DNA of 43,784 nt from Christensenella sp. UBA4263. GTDB taxonomy: Bacteria > Bacillota > Clostridia > Christensenellales > Aristaeellaceae. Both the position numbers and the translations under genes were made by a program. This document shows, piece by piece, positions 9,160 through 16,440 of the stretch. Location of the stretch: contig DGWH01000168.1 in assembly GCA_002395225.1 (NCBI GenBank), positions 1-43,784 on the forward strand, given 5' to 3'. The notes beneath the pieces are model-generated. The model made no database searches. It saw only the letters and a program-made list of their open reading frames with translations, and was not told the DNA's origin. How positions within the stretch are numbered: the stretch's first letter is position 1; every line of letters starts with the position of its first letter.

Positions 9160-10404
9160 ATGGCTAAGAAAAAGAAATCGAAGAAATCAGCCAGAAAGCG
9201 GCAGCGGAGATTCAGACGGTTTCTGCTGGTTCTCCTTCTGCTGGTTCTGAGTTCAGGCATTGTTGCCGGCGCGCTGCTGATTCCGCCGCTGTTTGCCGGA
9301 AAAGAGACGACGGTACTGCCGCAGTCCGTGATTGATGCACAGATGTACGGCGGAACGCTGGTGGTGGCCAGGCAGGAAACGACGCGTGAGGCGGAAAGCA
9401 ATACCAGCATTGAATTTGTTGCCTCCGAGGGCAGCCGGCTGAACCGCTCGGATGTCATCTGCAAGGTGTATTCCTCCGGCTATAACCAGACGGAAATCAA
9501 CCGGCTTGAGATGTACCGGGATGAAATCCGCACGTATCATAATACCCAGGTGTTTTCCGCTTATGTGGATGCGGCACTGGAGAGCGAGAATACGACCATC
9601 GCCGAGATGGCGAAGCAGGTTCGCGTGCTGGTACAGGGCCGGGCGGATGGAAGCCTGTCAAACCTTGAAAAACAGCTGGCCAGTGAGCTGAATGCGCGCA
9701 AGTCCTACCTGAAGGCCAAGTATCCGGATGATCAGACGCTTTCGGAACTGTACAAGGTGGAAAATGACCAGCTGAAGAAGATTGAAAGCTGGACCACCAC
9801 CTATTCAGCCACGGAGGAATGCCTGGTCAGCTTCTATACGGATGGTTACGAGGGAACGGTGAATGCCGGAACCGCGGCCAACCTGATGCCCCAGGACATC
9901 CGCAACGTCATCCGCGGGGTTCTTCCGGAACAGTCCATGGTGGCCAGAGGCAATAAAAGCATTTACCGGACGGTCAACCCCAATGAGTGGTATGCGCTGT
10001 TCCTTTGTCAGGACAGGGATTTCAACCCGGTGCGGGGACTTGACTACCAGATTGTCCTGGAAGGATTTGATGATTATCCGGTGACGGGGCGTCTGGATTC
10101 CTTTACACAGATCGGAGGCGATCTCCTCCTGCGTCTGCGTGTTGCCCAGGATGTTTCGCCGGTGCTCAATATCCGCAGCTGCAGGGCGTCCGTGGGAAAT
10201 ACGGTCAGGGCGTATGCGGTGCCTGAGGCGGCCATTTATGAGCCGGATGGCACAAACAAGTATGTCATTGTTCTGTACAACGGGCAGCAGGTCGCCGTTG
10301 AGGTGTCAGAAATGAGCCGGACCGGTGACGGGATGGTTTATGTCAATCCCATGCTGCCGAATTCACCGCTGAACGGGCAGAACCAGGTTCTCCTGGTTCG
10401 CTGA
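9160..10404 (+). CDS. HlyD-like membrane-anchored adaptor protein
   Basis: A very basic N-terminus (Lys/Arg in about 18 of the first 26 residues) precedes one membrane span at about residues 25-48, then a long extracytoplasmic region. Order after the anchor: a short beta segment with a lipoyl-like half (FVASEGSRLNRSDVICKVYSSG), a helical middle (about 110-215), a second beta segment (CLVSFYTDGYEG), and beta-rich domains ending with PEAAIYEPDGTNKYVIVLYNGQQV, as in HlyD-type membrane fusion proteins. Proteins of this type lie just before yggS-sepF in many Clostridia, as here. No export ATPase is adjacent, so a structural role in the envelope or division is as plausible as efflux. Confidence 0.7.
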   Translation: MAKKKKSKKSARKRQRRFRRFLLVLLLLVLSSGIVAGALLIPPLFAGKETTVLPQSVIDAQMYGGTLVVARQETTREAESNTSIEFVASEGSRLNRSDVICKVYSSGYNQTEINRLEMYRDEIRTYHNTQVFSAYVDAALESENTTIAEMAKQVRVLVQGRADGSLSNLEKQLASELNARKSYLKAKYPDDQTLSELYKVENDQLKKIESWTTTYSATEECLVSFYTDGYEGTVNAGTAANLMPQDIRNVIRGVLPEQSMVARGNKSIYRTVNPNEWYALFLCQDRDFNPVRGLDYQIVLEGFDDYPVTGRLDSFTQIGGDLLLRLRVAQDVSPVLNIRSCRASVGNTVRAYAVPEAAIYEPDGTNKYVIVLYNGQQVAVEVSEMSRTGDGMVYVNPMLPNSPLNGQNQVLLVR

Positions 10405-10482
10405 GGGAAGCGACAGAAAGTCAGATCTGGGCCATCATGGTTCGCCAACGGATCAAACCTGAGGCCCGGAAAGGATCAACAG

Positions 10483-11178
10483 ATGGACACCATTGTCGAA
10501 AGAATCCGGTCGATTCAGAGCGAACTGGCCGCCGCGGCGGAGAAATGGGGACGGGCGCCCGAGCTCATCGCCGTCACGAAAACAGTGGACGCTGAGCGGA
10601 TCAATTCGCTTGCTGCTGCCGGAATATTCCATATCGGGGAAAATCATGCACAGGAAATCCTTGAGAAATTGCCCCACCTTGACGCAAGATTTGAGATTGA
10701 CTTCATCGGACAGTTGCAAAATAACAAAGTAAAGCATATAATAGATAAAGTCGCCATGATTCAGTCCCTAGACAGGACTTCTTTGGCGGAGGAAATTGAC
10801 CGGCGCGCCGTGCAGCGCGGCATCCGGATGCCTGTCCTGATTGAGGTAAATATTGCGGGTGAGCCGCAGAAAGGCGGCATCTCTGCGGATGAGGTATTGA
10901 CGTTTGCTGCCGAATGTGCCCGTCGGGAAGGTCTGCTTGTATCCGGTCTCATGTGTGTCATGCCGAATACGGACCGTGAGGATGTACTGATGCCTCTTTT
11001 CAGGCAGATGCGGACGCTGTTTGAACAGCTGAGAGATGAAGCAATTTCCGGAACGAAGATCACCACGCTTTCCATGGGAATGTCAGGGGATTATCTGCTG
11101 GCAGCCCGTGCAGGGGCCACTCATGTGAGGATCGGCTCGGCGATATTCGGGAAGCGGGTTTATTCGCAGAAGAGCTGA
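10483..11178 (+). CDS. yggS: YggS/YlmE-type PLP homeostasis protein
   Basis: Pyridoxal-phosphate-binding alanine-racemase-fold protein that buffers PLP and influences amino-acid pools; not an active racemase. AVTK has the PLP lysine at residue 33. Other family motifs are GENHAQE, IGQLQNNKVK, EVNIAGEPQKGG, GLMCVMP, SMGMSGD and RIGSAIFG. The length of 231 residues is typical. GAAAGGATC lies before the ATG. It sits directly before sepF as in most Bacillota (ylmE). An AT-rich internal patch contains a promoter-like sequence, reported separately. Confidence 0.95.
   Translation: MDTIVERIRSIQSELAAAAEKWGRAPELIAVTKTVDAERINSLAAAGIFHIGENHAQEILEKLPHLDARFEIDFIGQLQNNKVKHIIDKVAMIQSLDRTSLAEEIDRRAVQRGIRMPVLIEVNIAGEPQKGGISADEVLTFAAECARREGLLVSGLMCVMPNTDREDVLMPLFRQMRTLFEQLRDEAISGTKITTLSMGMSGDYLLAARAGATHVRIGSAIFGKRVYSQKS
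10714..10742 (+). promoter_or_regulatory. candidate internal promoter within yggS
   Basis: TTGCAA (10714-10719) and a perfect TATAAT (10737-10742) are spaced 17 bases apart inside yggS, in an AT-rich island of an otherwise GC-rich gene. It points toward sepF. The underlying codons specify the conserved Q-N-N-K-V-K-H-I-I stretch, so base composition alone could produce the match. Confidence 0.3.
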
Positions 11179-11235
11179 ATTCCGGCCGTGACAGGAACGG
11201 AATTCCTCAGAATGTTTTGAGGAGCATACAGTTAC

Positions 11236-11817
11236 ATGGTTTTTTTCAGAAAATTCGGAACGATTTTTGGCTTCACCGATTCGGATGATGAAAATGAAGA
11301 TTATAACGGAGAGCCGGAAGAGGACGAAGAGACGGATGAGGACGACGAGGATGAGGAGGAAGATAGCAGAGGCTCACTCATCAACCGTGTTTTCGGCGGC
11401 CTGAAGAAAAAGAATTCAGGCCAGACACCGCCCGAGGAGGTAACGCCTCCGGTTCAGCCGCAGCCGAAGAGGCCCGGACATGTCCGGGATGGGAACATCA
11501 TTGTGGATCCACGGCTGACAAACGAGGCCGATGGGCAGATGGCGGAACACCGGGAACTGGTGGTCCGCATGCATCAGATCGATGAATGCCGGGAAATCAT
11601 TAAATATCTGCTGAGCGGGGACAGCGTCCTTCTGAATCTTGAAAATGTGGATCCAAAGGACTGCGGACGGATCGTGGACCTTCTGAGCGGTGCGGCTTTT
11701 GCGCTGAGCGGAACCATGGTCAAGGTAGCCCATCTTTCCTATCTGTTGGCTCCGGTCAATGTCAAAGTGATTGAAATGAACGGCTATGGGATGAACAGCC
11801 GGACAAGGTATCAGTAA
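11236..11817 (+). CDS. sepF: cell division protein SepF
   Basis: FtsZ-bundling membrane anchor of the Gram-positive divisome. The N-terminus MVFFRKFGTIFGF is the amphipathic membrane-targeting helix. A long acidic linker (mainly Asp/Glu, about residues 15-50) and a Pro-rich stretch follow. The C-terminal SepF core runs from about residue 88 (NIIVDPRLTN) to the end, with VVRMHQIDECREIIKYLLSGDSVLLNLENVD and the sheet FALSGTMVKV. At 193 residues it is slightly long because of the acidic linker. Its place between yggS and ylmH is the classic Bacillota order. Confidence 0.94.
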   Translation: MVFFRKFGTIFGFTDSDDENEDYNGEPEEDEETDEDDEDEEEDSRGSLINRVFGGLKKKNSGQTPPEEVTPPVQPQPKRPGHVRDGNIIVDPRLTNEADGQMAEHRELVVRMHQIDECREIIKYLLSGDSVLLNLENVDPKDCGRIVDLLSGAAFALSGTMVKVAHLSYLLAPVNVKVIEMNGYGMNSRTRYQ

Positions 11818-11829
11818 AGGATAAAGGCA

Positions 11830-12558
11830 ATGGATGAGAAAGCACTCCAGGGATTTCTTCGATCCGCCGCCTCTGCCTATGCGCCAAAATATACCCGGTT
11901 TCTTGATCCGGCAGAAGCTGCCGAACTGAAACGGGCAGCGAAGGCACTCAGTCTTGAGGCGTTTTTCTGGGGCGGTTATCCGGATGCTGAACGTTGTCTT
12001 GCCGCCGTTGGCGGGGAAAGTGAGCCGGAAAAGAACCAGTTTCCGCTGACACTGCTGGAAAGTCCGTATAATTCCCGGTTTTCCTCCATTACGCACCGGG
12101 ATGTTCTTGGTGCTTATATGGCTTTGGGCTTGACAAGAGACTGTATTGGGGATATTATTATTCGGGATGAGGCGATTTATCTCTGTGCGTTAGAGACGAT
12201 GGCAGATTTTATCTGTGAGTCGCTGCACAGTGCAGGCAGAGTCTCACTGTCGTTTCGGAAGATCCGTGACCTGAGCCGGATTCCGCCGCCGGAGGGTTCC
12301 TATTTCAGAGGAACCGTCTCCTCACTCAGACTGGATGCCGTTCTGGCTGAGGGATTCCGGATTTCAAGAACAGAAGCGGCAGGATTGATCCGTTCGGGAC
12401 GCGTGAAGCTCAATTATCTGCCCATCGTGCGGACAGATGCGCCGGTTTCAGAGGGGGCAATGCTTTCCCTCGCCGGACATGGGCGGGTTTCACTGCGTTC
12501 CATAGATGGTCTGACGAAAAAACAAAGAATTGGGATAACTTTTTTTCGATATCAATAG
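11830..12558 (+). CDS. ylmH: S4-domain RNA-binding protein YlmH
   Basis: RNA-binding protein of the division cluster; B. subtilis YlmH has been linked to rescue of stalled ribosomal complexes. The N-terminal and middle domains are of the YlmH type (RFLDPAEAAELKRA; FFWGGYPDAERC; then HRDVLGAYMALGLTRDCIGDIII). The C-terminal S4 domain (about residues 158-230) shows SLRLDAVLAEGFRISRTEA, LIRSGRVKLNY and the closing VSEGAMLSLAGHGRV. The length of 242 residues is normal. It starts 12 bases after sepF and precedes divIVA, matching the conserved order. Confidence 0.93.
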   Translation: MDEKALQGFLRSAASAYAPKYTRFLDPAEAAELKRAAKALSLEAFFWGGYPDAERCLAAVGGESEPEKNQFPLTLLESPYNSRFSSITHRDVLGAYMALGLTRDCIGDIIIRDEAIYLCALETMADFICESLHSAGRVSLSFRKIRDLSRIPPPEGSYFRGTVSSLRLDAVLAEGFRISRTEAAGLIRSGRVKLNYLPIVRTDAPVSEGAMLSLAGHGRVSLRSIDGLTKKQRIGITFFRYQ

Positions 12559-12591
12559 TAATTGCACGAAAGCGAAAGGAGTATTGTGATC

Positions 12592-13107
12592 ATGGCACTT
12601 ACGCTGGATACGATTGTCAGTAAGGAATTCTCGAATGCTGCCGCTGGCGGATATGACCGGAATGAAGTCGATGACTTTCTTGATGAAATTCTGGAGGAGA
12701 TGGAGAACCGCGAGAAGGAGACCGACGCACTCAAAAAGCAGGTCGCTGATCTGAAGAGCGAACTGGCCAAGGCACAGAATGATCTTGCAGAGGCACAGAG
12801 TGCCAAAAAAGAAGTCGCTCCGTCCTATGTGGACAGCCATTCTCCCGAAAGCTTTGAGCTGGTCATGAACAAGGCCCGTTCGGTGTATGATGATATTGTC
12901 AACGAGGCAAAAGCGAAAGCACAGGGAATTATCAGCGATGCGAACGAGGAAGCCGCGAACCTGCGGACCAGCGCGCAGAAACAGATTACCGATCTTTCTG
13001 ACCGTCTCACCTCGCTGCGCCGTCAGGCATCTGATTATTATGAGCAGCTCTCCAAGGTCATTGAGAAGCAGAATGAATCCATGAGCGATCTCAAGCGTCT
13101 TCTGTAA
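12592..13107 (+). CDS. divIVA: division/polarity protein DivIVA
   Basis: Coiled-coil protein that marks curved membrane at poles and septa. The N-terminal DivIVA signature is clear: LTLDTIVSKEFSNAAAGGYD followed by RNEVDDFLDEIL. Two coiled-coil regions follow (about 25-70 and 85-170). The length of 172 residues is normal. The ATG at 12592 is preceded by AAAGGAG at 12575-12581 with a 10-base spacer; an in-frame GTG at 12586 is a less likely start. A strong terminator follows the stop, closing the sepF-ylmH-divIVA unit. Confidence 0.94.
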   Translation: MALTLDTIVSKEFSNAAAGGYDRNEVDDFLDEILEEMENREKETDALKKQVADLKSELAKAQNDLAEAQSAKKEVAPSYVDSHSPESFELVMNKARSVYDDIVNEAKAKAQGIISDANEEAANLRTSAQKQITDLSDRLTSLRRQASDYYEQLSKVIEKQNESMSDLKRLL

Positions 13108-13113
13108 ATCCAT

Positions 13114-13141
13114 CGGGAGGATCTCCTCCCGTTCTTTTTTT
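13114..13141 (+). terminator. intrinsic terminator after divIVA
   Basis: CGGGAGG (13114-13120), loop ATCT, CCTCCCG (13125-13131), then a T-rich run 13132-13141. It is a perfect 7-bp GC-rich stem with a U-tract, only about 15 bases before the lspA start. Confidence 0.88.
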
Positions 13142-13155
13142 GCATTCAGGTGCTT

Positions 13156-13599
13156 ATGAGGACAGTTGTTTATCTGATCATTTCACTGGCGCTGGCAGGC
13201 ATTGACCAGGCCATCAAGGCGGTCATCCGTCAGATGCCGGCCGGTGTTTTCCCTATCCGCGCCGGTCATCTGTTTACGATTACGCGGGTGTTTAACCCGG
13301 GAATATCCTTTTCCATCGGGAAGCGTTTTCCGTTTGCGGTGACGATCATTTCAGCGGTTCTTGTTCTGATCTGCATCCTGTTCCTGTTTAGTTTCAAACG
13401 GAAAAGTGAAAAGCTGATCTGGGCATGTTCGCTTGGGGGGATGATGGGAAATCTGATCGACCGCCTCCTGTTCGGTGCGGTAACGGATTACCTGATTCTT
13501 CGCCCGCTTCCGTTTTTTGTGTGTAACTTTGCAGATGCCTGCATTTTCTTTGGGGTAGCAGGGCTGATCATCTGTCTGTTTTTCCGGAGGGACGATTGA
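13156..13599 (+). CDS. lspA: lipoprotein signal peptidase (signal peptidase II)
   Basis: Membrane aspartyl protease that removes signal peptides from diacylated prolipoproteins. Four hydrophobic segments are visible. Family motifs are FNPGISFSI, GGMMGNLIDR, FGAVTDYL and FVCNFADACI, giving the catalytic pair Asp111 and Asp127. The length of 147 residues is near normal. The start is uncertain: GTG at 13150 or ATG at 13156, neither with a strong Shine-Dalgarno (only a weak AGGTG nearby), and the divIVA terminator lies just upstream. The FNPGISFS segment replaces the commoner FNxGxAFG form. RluD follows after 3 bases, as in most Bacillota. Confidence 0.92.
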   Translation: MRTVVYLIISLALAGIDQAIKAVIRQMPAGVFPIRAGHLFTITRVFNPGISFSIGKRFPFAVTIISAVLVLICILFLFSFKRKSEKLIWACSLGGMMGNLIDRLLFGAVTDYLILRPLPFFVCNFADACIFFGVAGLIICLFFRRDD

Positions 13600-13602
13600 G
13601 GC

Positions 13603-14517
13603 ATGGGTTCCATTGTGCGTTTAGTGTCAGAACAAGATGAAATACGGCTGGACAGCTTTATCGCGGAACATTCCGAGTTGTCCAGAAGCCGGGCACAGCA
13701 GCTGATCCGGGACGGGCAGGTGTCACTGAATCAGGTGACGGTGACAAGGCCGGCGCTCCTCCTCAGCGCAGGCGACGCGGTTGAGGTAAGCATTCCGGAG
13801 GCGCGTGAGGCGACCATTGAGCCGGAAAATCTGCCGCTGACGATTCTGTACCAGGACAAAGACATCGCCGTAATCGATAAGCCGGCGGGAATGGTGGTCC
13901 ATCCCTGCCCGGGGACGCCGGATGGAACGGTGGTCAATGCCCTTTTGTATCATCTGAACGATCTCTCCGGAATCGGAGGGGAGTGCCGTCCGGGCATTGT
14001 GCACCGCCTTGACAAGGATACCTCCGGCCTGCTGATCATTGCCAAGAATGATCAGGCCCATCTGGCGCTCAGTGCGCAGTTCAAGGACCGGACGACGGAA
14101 AAGCATTACCGGGCGGTGGTGTATGGCTGTCCATCAGAGGAGCAGGGACGGGTGGATCTGCCCATCGGCCGCAGCAAAACGGACCGGAAAAAGATGGCGG
14201 TGGTGCCGGACGGCAGGCCGGCCGCCACGGAGTGGCGGGTGCTGAAACGGCTTCGTCAGGCAGCGCTGCTGGATGTCCACATTCTGACCGGCAGAACACA
14301 TCAGATCCGGGTTCACATGAAAGCGGAGGGACATCCGGTTCTGGGCGATGTTATTTATGCGCCCAATCTGAAAATGCCTGTCCGGATCCCTCGGCTGATG
14401 CTGCACGCGTATTCACTGCGGATTGCGCATCCTGTCACCGGCGAGGAGATGCAGTTTACGGCACCGCTTCCGGAACTGTTTGAGGAGACGGTGGCAAAGC
14501 TTGAAGGGAATCACTGA
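13603..14517 (+). CDS. rluD: 23S rRNA pseudouridine synthase, RluD family
   Basis: Isomerises uridines to pseudouridine in the large-subunit rRNA (helix 69 for RluD proper; the exact site is not provable here). An N-terminal S4 RNA-binding domain (about residues 14-65, RLDSFIAEHSELSRSRAQQLI) precedes the catalytic domain with KPAGMVVHP and HRLDKDTSGLL, catalytic Asp137, then GRTHQIRVHM and GDVIY. The length of 304 residues is normal. GGAGG at 13586-13590 lies 12 bases before the ATG. It is co-transcribed with lspA. Confidence 0.94.
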   Translation: MGSIVRLVSEQDEIRLDSFIAEHSELSRSRAQQLIRDGQVSLNQVTVTRPALLLSAGDAVEVSIPEAREATIEPENLPLTILYQDKDIAVIDKPAGMVVHPCPGTPDGTVVNALLYHLNDLSGIGGECRPGIVHRLDKDTSGLLIIAKNDQAHLALSAQFKDRTTEKHYRAVVYGCPSEEQGRVDLPIGRSKTDRKKMAVVPDGRPAATEWRVLKRLRQAALLDVHILTGRTHQIRVHMKAEGHPVLGDVIYAPNLKMPVRIPRLMLHAYSLRIAHPVTGEEMQFTAPLPELFEETVAKLEGNH

Positions 14518-14612
14518 CAGCCGCTCTCCGAAAGGAATTCAGCGGGCGGACACAAAAGCCGCGGAAAAAGGCCAATTCTTTCCTGAATGGGACAGGAAGG
14601 CCGCATTAGGTG

Positions 14613-14641
14613 TTGAAAGATCATTTGGATTCATGTATAAT
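14613..14641 (+). promoter_or_regulatory. vegetative promoter for ireB-ruvX
   Basis: TTGAAA (14613-14618), 17-base spacer, TATAAT (14636-14641). It lies in the 211-base gap after rluD and gives a leader of about 80 bases before ireB. The rest of the gap has no gene and no clear terminator for rluD. Confidence 0.8.
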
Positions 14642-14728
14642 TTGGGCACAGCCTGAAACGGCCAAAACGGACCGGGACGGGCGAACAGAGAACGGACAAC
14701 TTCCATATGTACTTTCTGAGGGGGATTG

Positions 14729-14995
14729 ATGAGCATGTTTGATTCGGGAAACGGGACGCAGCATTTTAAGGCGATCAGTGAAAGTACACAGGACGCGCAG
14801 ACCATTCTGCTCTGTGTATATCAGGCACTTTCAGACAAAGGCTATGACCCGATTACACAGATTGTGGGGTATCTGATCAGCGGTGATCCGACGTATATTA
14901 CAAGCTACCAGAACGCACGTTCACTGATTTGTCGGATTGACCGGGATGAGTTGCTGGAGGAACTGGTTTCGTTCTACATTTCAAAGAATATCTGA
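14729..14995 (+). CDS. ireB: IreB-family regulatory phosphoprotein (UPF0297)
   Basis: Small cytoplasmic protein; in Enterococcus faecalis IreB is a substrate of the IreK Ser/Thr kinase and modulates cephalosporin resistance. The core DAQTILLCVYQALSDKGYD, then PITQIVGYLISGDPTYI and DELLEELVSFYI, is diagnostic of the family. At about 88 residues it is normal. GAGGGGG at 14718-14724 precedes three in-frame starts: TTG 14726, ATG 14729 and ATG 14735. The last has the widest spacing (10 bases) and may be the real one. It heads the conserved ireB-ruvX-DUF1292 operon from its own promoter. The N-terminus contains Ser/Thr residues that could be phosphorylated. Confidence 0.93.
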   Translation: MSMFDSGNGTQHFKAISESTQDAQTILLCVYQALSDKGYDPITQIVGYLISGDPTYITSYQNARSLICRIDRDELLEELVSFYISKNI

Positions 14996-15012
14996 GGAAA
15001 CAGACATAACAC

Positions 15013-15726
15013 ATGGAAAAGAAACGCATAATTGGTCTGGATGTGGGCGACCGGCGCGTTGGAATTGCTGTCAGTGATCCGCTGGGATTGACGGCACAGC
15101 CGGTGGAAACGTATACCCGGGTCGGTTACGGGCCGGATACAAAACACATCAGGGCACTTGCCGATCAGTATGGGACTGATCAGATCCTCTGCGGCCTGCC
15201 GAGAAACATGGACGGGACGGAAGGGTTTCAGGTGGATAAGGTCCGTGAATTTGCAGGAAAGTTGCAGGAAGCGGGCCTGTCAGTTCAGTACTACGACGAA
15301 CGGATGACGACCATTCAGGCAGAATCGCTTCTCCTTGAGGGAGGCCTTCATCGGGACGAACGGAAGCGCAAAGTGGACATGGTTGCCGCTGTCATGATTC
15401 TGCAGTCTTTTCTGGATGCGGAAGCACAGAAAAAGAAGGCAGAGCAGGCCGCAGAAAAGGACGCGGATGAGGCGGAGGATGATGAGGATATCTGGACGTT
15501 TGATGATGAGGATGGTTCGCCGGTAAAGCTTCATCTGGTGTATGAGCTCCGTTATGAAGGAATTCGCTATCTGTTGTTTAACGATATGAACGATCCGGAT
15601 CCGGATGCAGATTTTATCGTAATGGCGGAAAGAAGTGAGGATGGCGAGACGGTTTATGAATCGGTGGATGATGAGAAGCTTCTCGAACGCATCTACGAAC
15701 AGTATATTCGTAACAGTGATCAGTAA
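15013..15726 (+). CDS. ruvX: RuvX/YqgF nuclease fused to a DUF1292 domain
   Basis: Residues 1-138 are a RuvX/YqgF RNase H-fold nuclease, proposed to act on Holliday junctions or in rRNA 5' processing. The motifs are IIGLDVGDRRVGIAVSDP with a catalytic Asp, LCGLPRNMDG, YYDERMTT and a C-terminal KVDMVAAVMIL Asp. A Lys/Glu/Asp linker (139-160) leads into about 75 residues of DUF1292 type (KLHLVYELRYEGIRYLLFNDM, ADFIVMAERSEDG, and the acidic end). RuvX alone is about 140 residues, so at 237 residues this is a two-domain fusion. A separate DUF1292-like gene follows after 18 bases. The reading frame is continuous, with no sign of frameshift. Confidence 0.9.
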   Translation: MEKKRIIGLDVGDRRVGIAVSDPLGLTAQPVETYTRVGYGPDTKHIRALADQYGTDQILCGLPRNMDGTEGFQVDKVREFAGKLQEAGLSVQYYDERMTTIQAESLLLEGGLHRDERKRKVDMVAAVMILQSFLDAEAQKKKAEQAAEKDADEAEDDEDIWTFDDEDGSPVKLHLVYELRYEGIRYLLFNDMNDPDPDADFIVMAERSEDGETVYESVDDEKLLERIYEQYIRNSDQ

Positions 15727-15744
15727 GTCGAGGTGACATTCAGA

Positions 15745-16128
15745 ATGGCAAGTTTTTTTCAGATGAACGGGAATGAGGAATACGTCGATCTCAAAGATCT
15801 CCAGTTGGGTCAGGGACAGCTGCTGCATCTGGCAACGCTGGAATTTGATGAGAAAACCTATATGGCTCTGGGTTCGGTGACTCCGTTTGAGAACGGCGCA
15901 CAGATCAGCGTGATGATGGTGCGGGAACAGCTGGACAATGAGGGTGTAGGGCACTATGAAATCGTCAAGGACCGGAAGGAAATCTCGGAGATCGTTCCGC
16001 GGCTGGTAGAAGCGTTTGCGCCGGACGCAGAATTCCATCTTCCTGAAATGGATCCGGGCGATTTTGATGAGGAGGATTCCAACCCGTTCATCTTCGACTG
16101 CAGCGGAATGGATGAATGCCTTTCCTAA
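15745..16128 (+). CDS. DUF1292 family protein
   Basis: Small acidic protein of unknown function, in the place usually held by yrzB/DUF1292 downstream of ruvX. The DUF1292 pattern is visible: a start with EYVDLKDLQLGQG, the LATLEFDEKTYMALGSV strands, ISVMMVREQLD, then YEIVKDRKEISEIVPRLVEAF. An acidic C-terminal extension contains PEMDPGDFDEEDSNPF. ATG 15745 has GAGGTGA at 15730-15736 with 8 bases spacing; GTG 15733 lies inside that site. It is likely a second copy of the domain fused to RuvX just upstream. Confidence 0.8.
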   Translation: MASFFQMNGNEEYVDLKDLQLGQGQLLHLATLEFDEKTYMALGSVTPFENGAQISVMMVREQLDNEGVGHYEIVKDRKEISEIVPRLVEAFAPDAEFHLPEMDPGDFDEEDSNPFIFDCSGMDECLS

Positions 16129-16167
16129 ATAGCCAAAAAATTCAATAAAAGTTTGTGCAATTCGCTG

Positions 16168-16197
16168 TTGACATCATCGACTGTGGTGATGTATAAT
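16168..16197 (+). promoter_or_regulatory. consensus promoter of tRNA-Ser
   Basis: TTGACA (16168-16173) and TATAAT (16192-16197), both perfect, are separated by 18 bases. The tRNA begins 28 bases after the -10 box, leaving a short 5' leader for RNase P to remove. Confidence 0.92.
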
Positions 16198-16225
16198 CAC
16201 TCTCGCTGATTGAGCAACAGCCTAC

Positions 16226-16313
16226 GGAGAGTTGGCTGAGTGGTCTAAGGCGCACGACTGGAAATCGTGTGAGGGCTGATACCCCTCCTTGGGTTCAAAT
16301 CCCAAACTCTCCG
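16226..16313 (+). tRNA. tRNA-Ser (anticodon GGA)
   Basis: Acceptor arms GGAGAGT (16226-16232) and ACTCTCC (16306-16312) pair perfectly, with discriminator G at 16313. The anticodon stem CACGA/TCGTG encloses loop CTGGAAA, placing GGA at 16260-16262, which reads serine UCC/UCU. A long variable arm (GAGGG...CCCTC type) and T-loop GGTTCAAATCC confirm a class II serine tRNA. CCA is not encoded. Independent promoter and terminator flank it. Confidence 0.97.
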
Positions 16314-16317
16314 CTGG

Positions 16318-16347
16318 AGAAGTCCTGTAAAAGGGACTTCTTTTTTT
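16318..16347 (+). terminator. terminator of tRNA-Ser
   Basis: AGAAGTCC (16318-16325) pairs with GGACTTCT (16334-16341) around an 8-base loop, followed by a T-run to 16347. It begins 5 bases after the tRNA. Confidence 0.9.
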
Positions 16348-16385
16348 GCATCTGTTCAAGCACGGCATCGTCGTTGGCAGGCAAG

Positions 16386-16422
16386 AAAAGAGGTGACTGA
16401 CACTGGCCAGTCACCTCTTTTT
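16386..16422. terminator. bidirectional terminator between tRNA-Ser and the helicase
   Basis: AAAAGAGGTGACTG (16386-16399) and CAGTCACCTCTTTTT (16408-16422) form a 14-bp perfect stem with A-run and T-run on opposite sides. It works in both directions and chiefly ends the minus-strand helicase transcript, whose stop is at 16441. Confidence 0.9.
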
Positions 16423-16440
16423 ATCAGTTCAGTCAGCCGG

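Noticed and set aside
16226..16440. tRNA-Ser as an integration site for a mobile island
   Set aside because: The tRNA is followed at once by its terminator and a core-type helicase gene; there is no integrase and no repeat of the tRNA 3' end that I could find.
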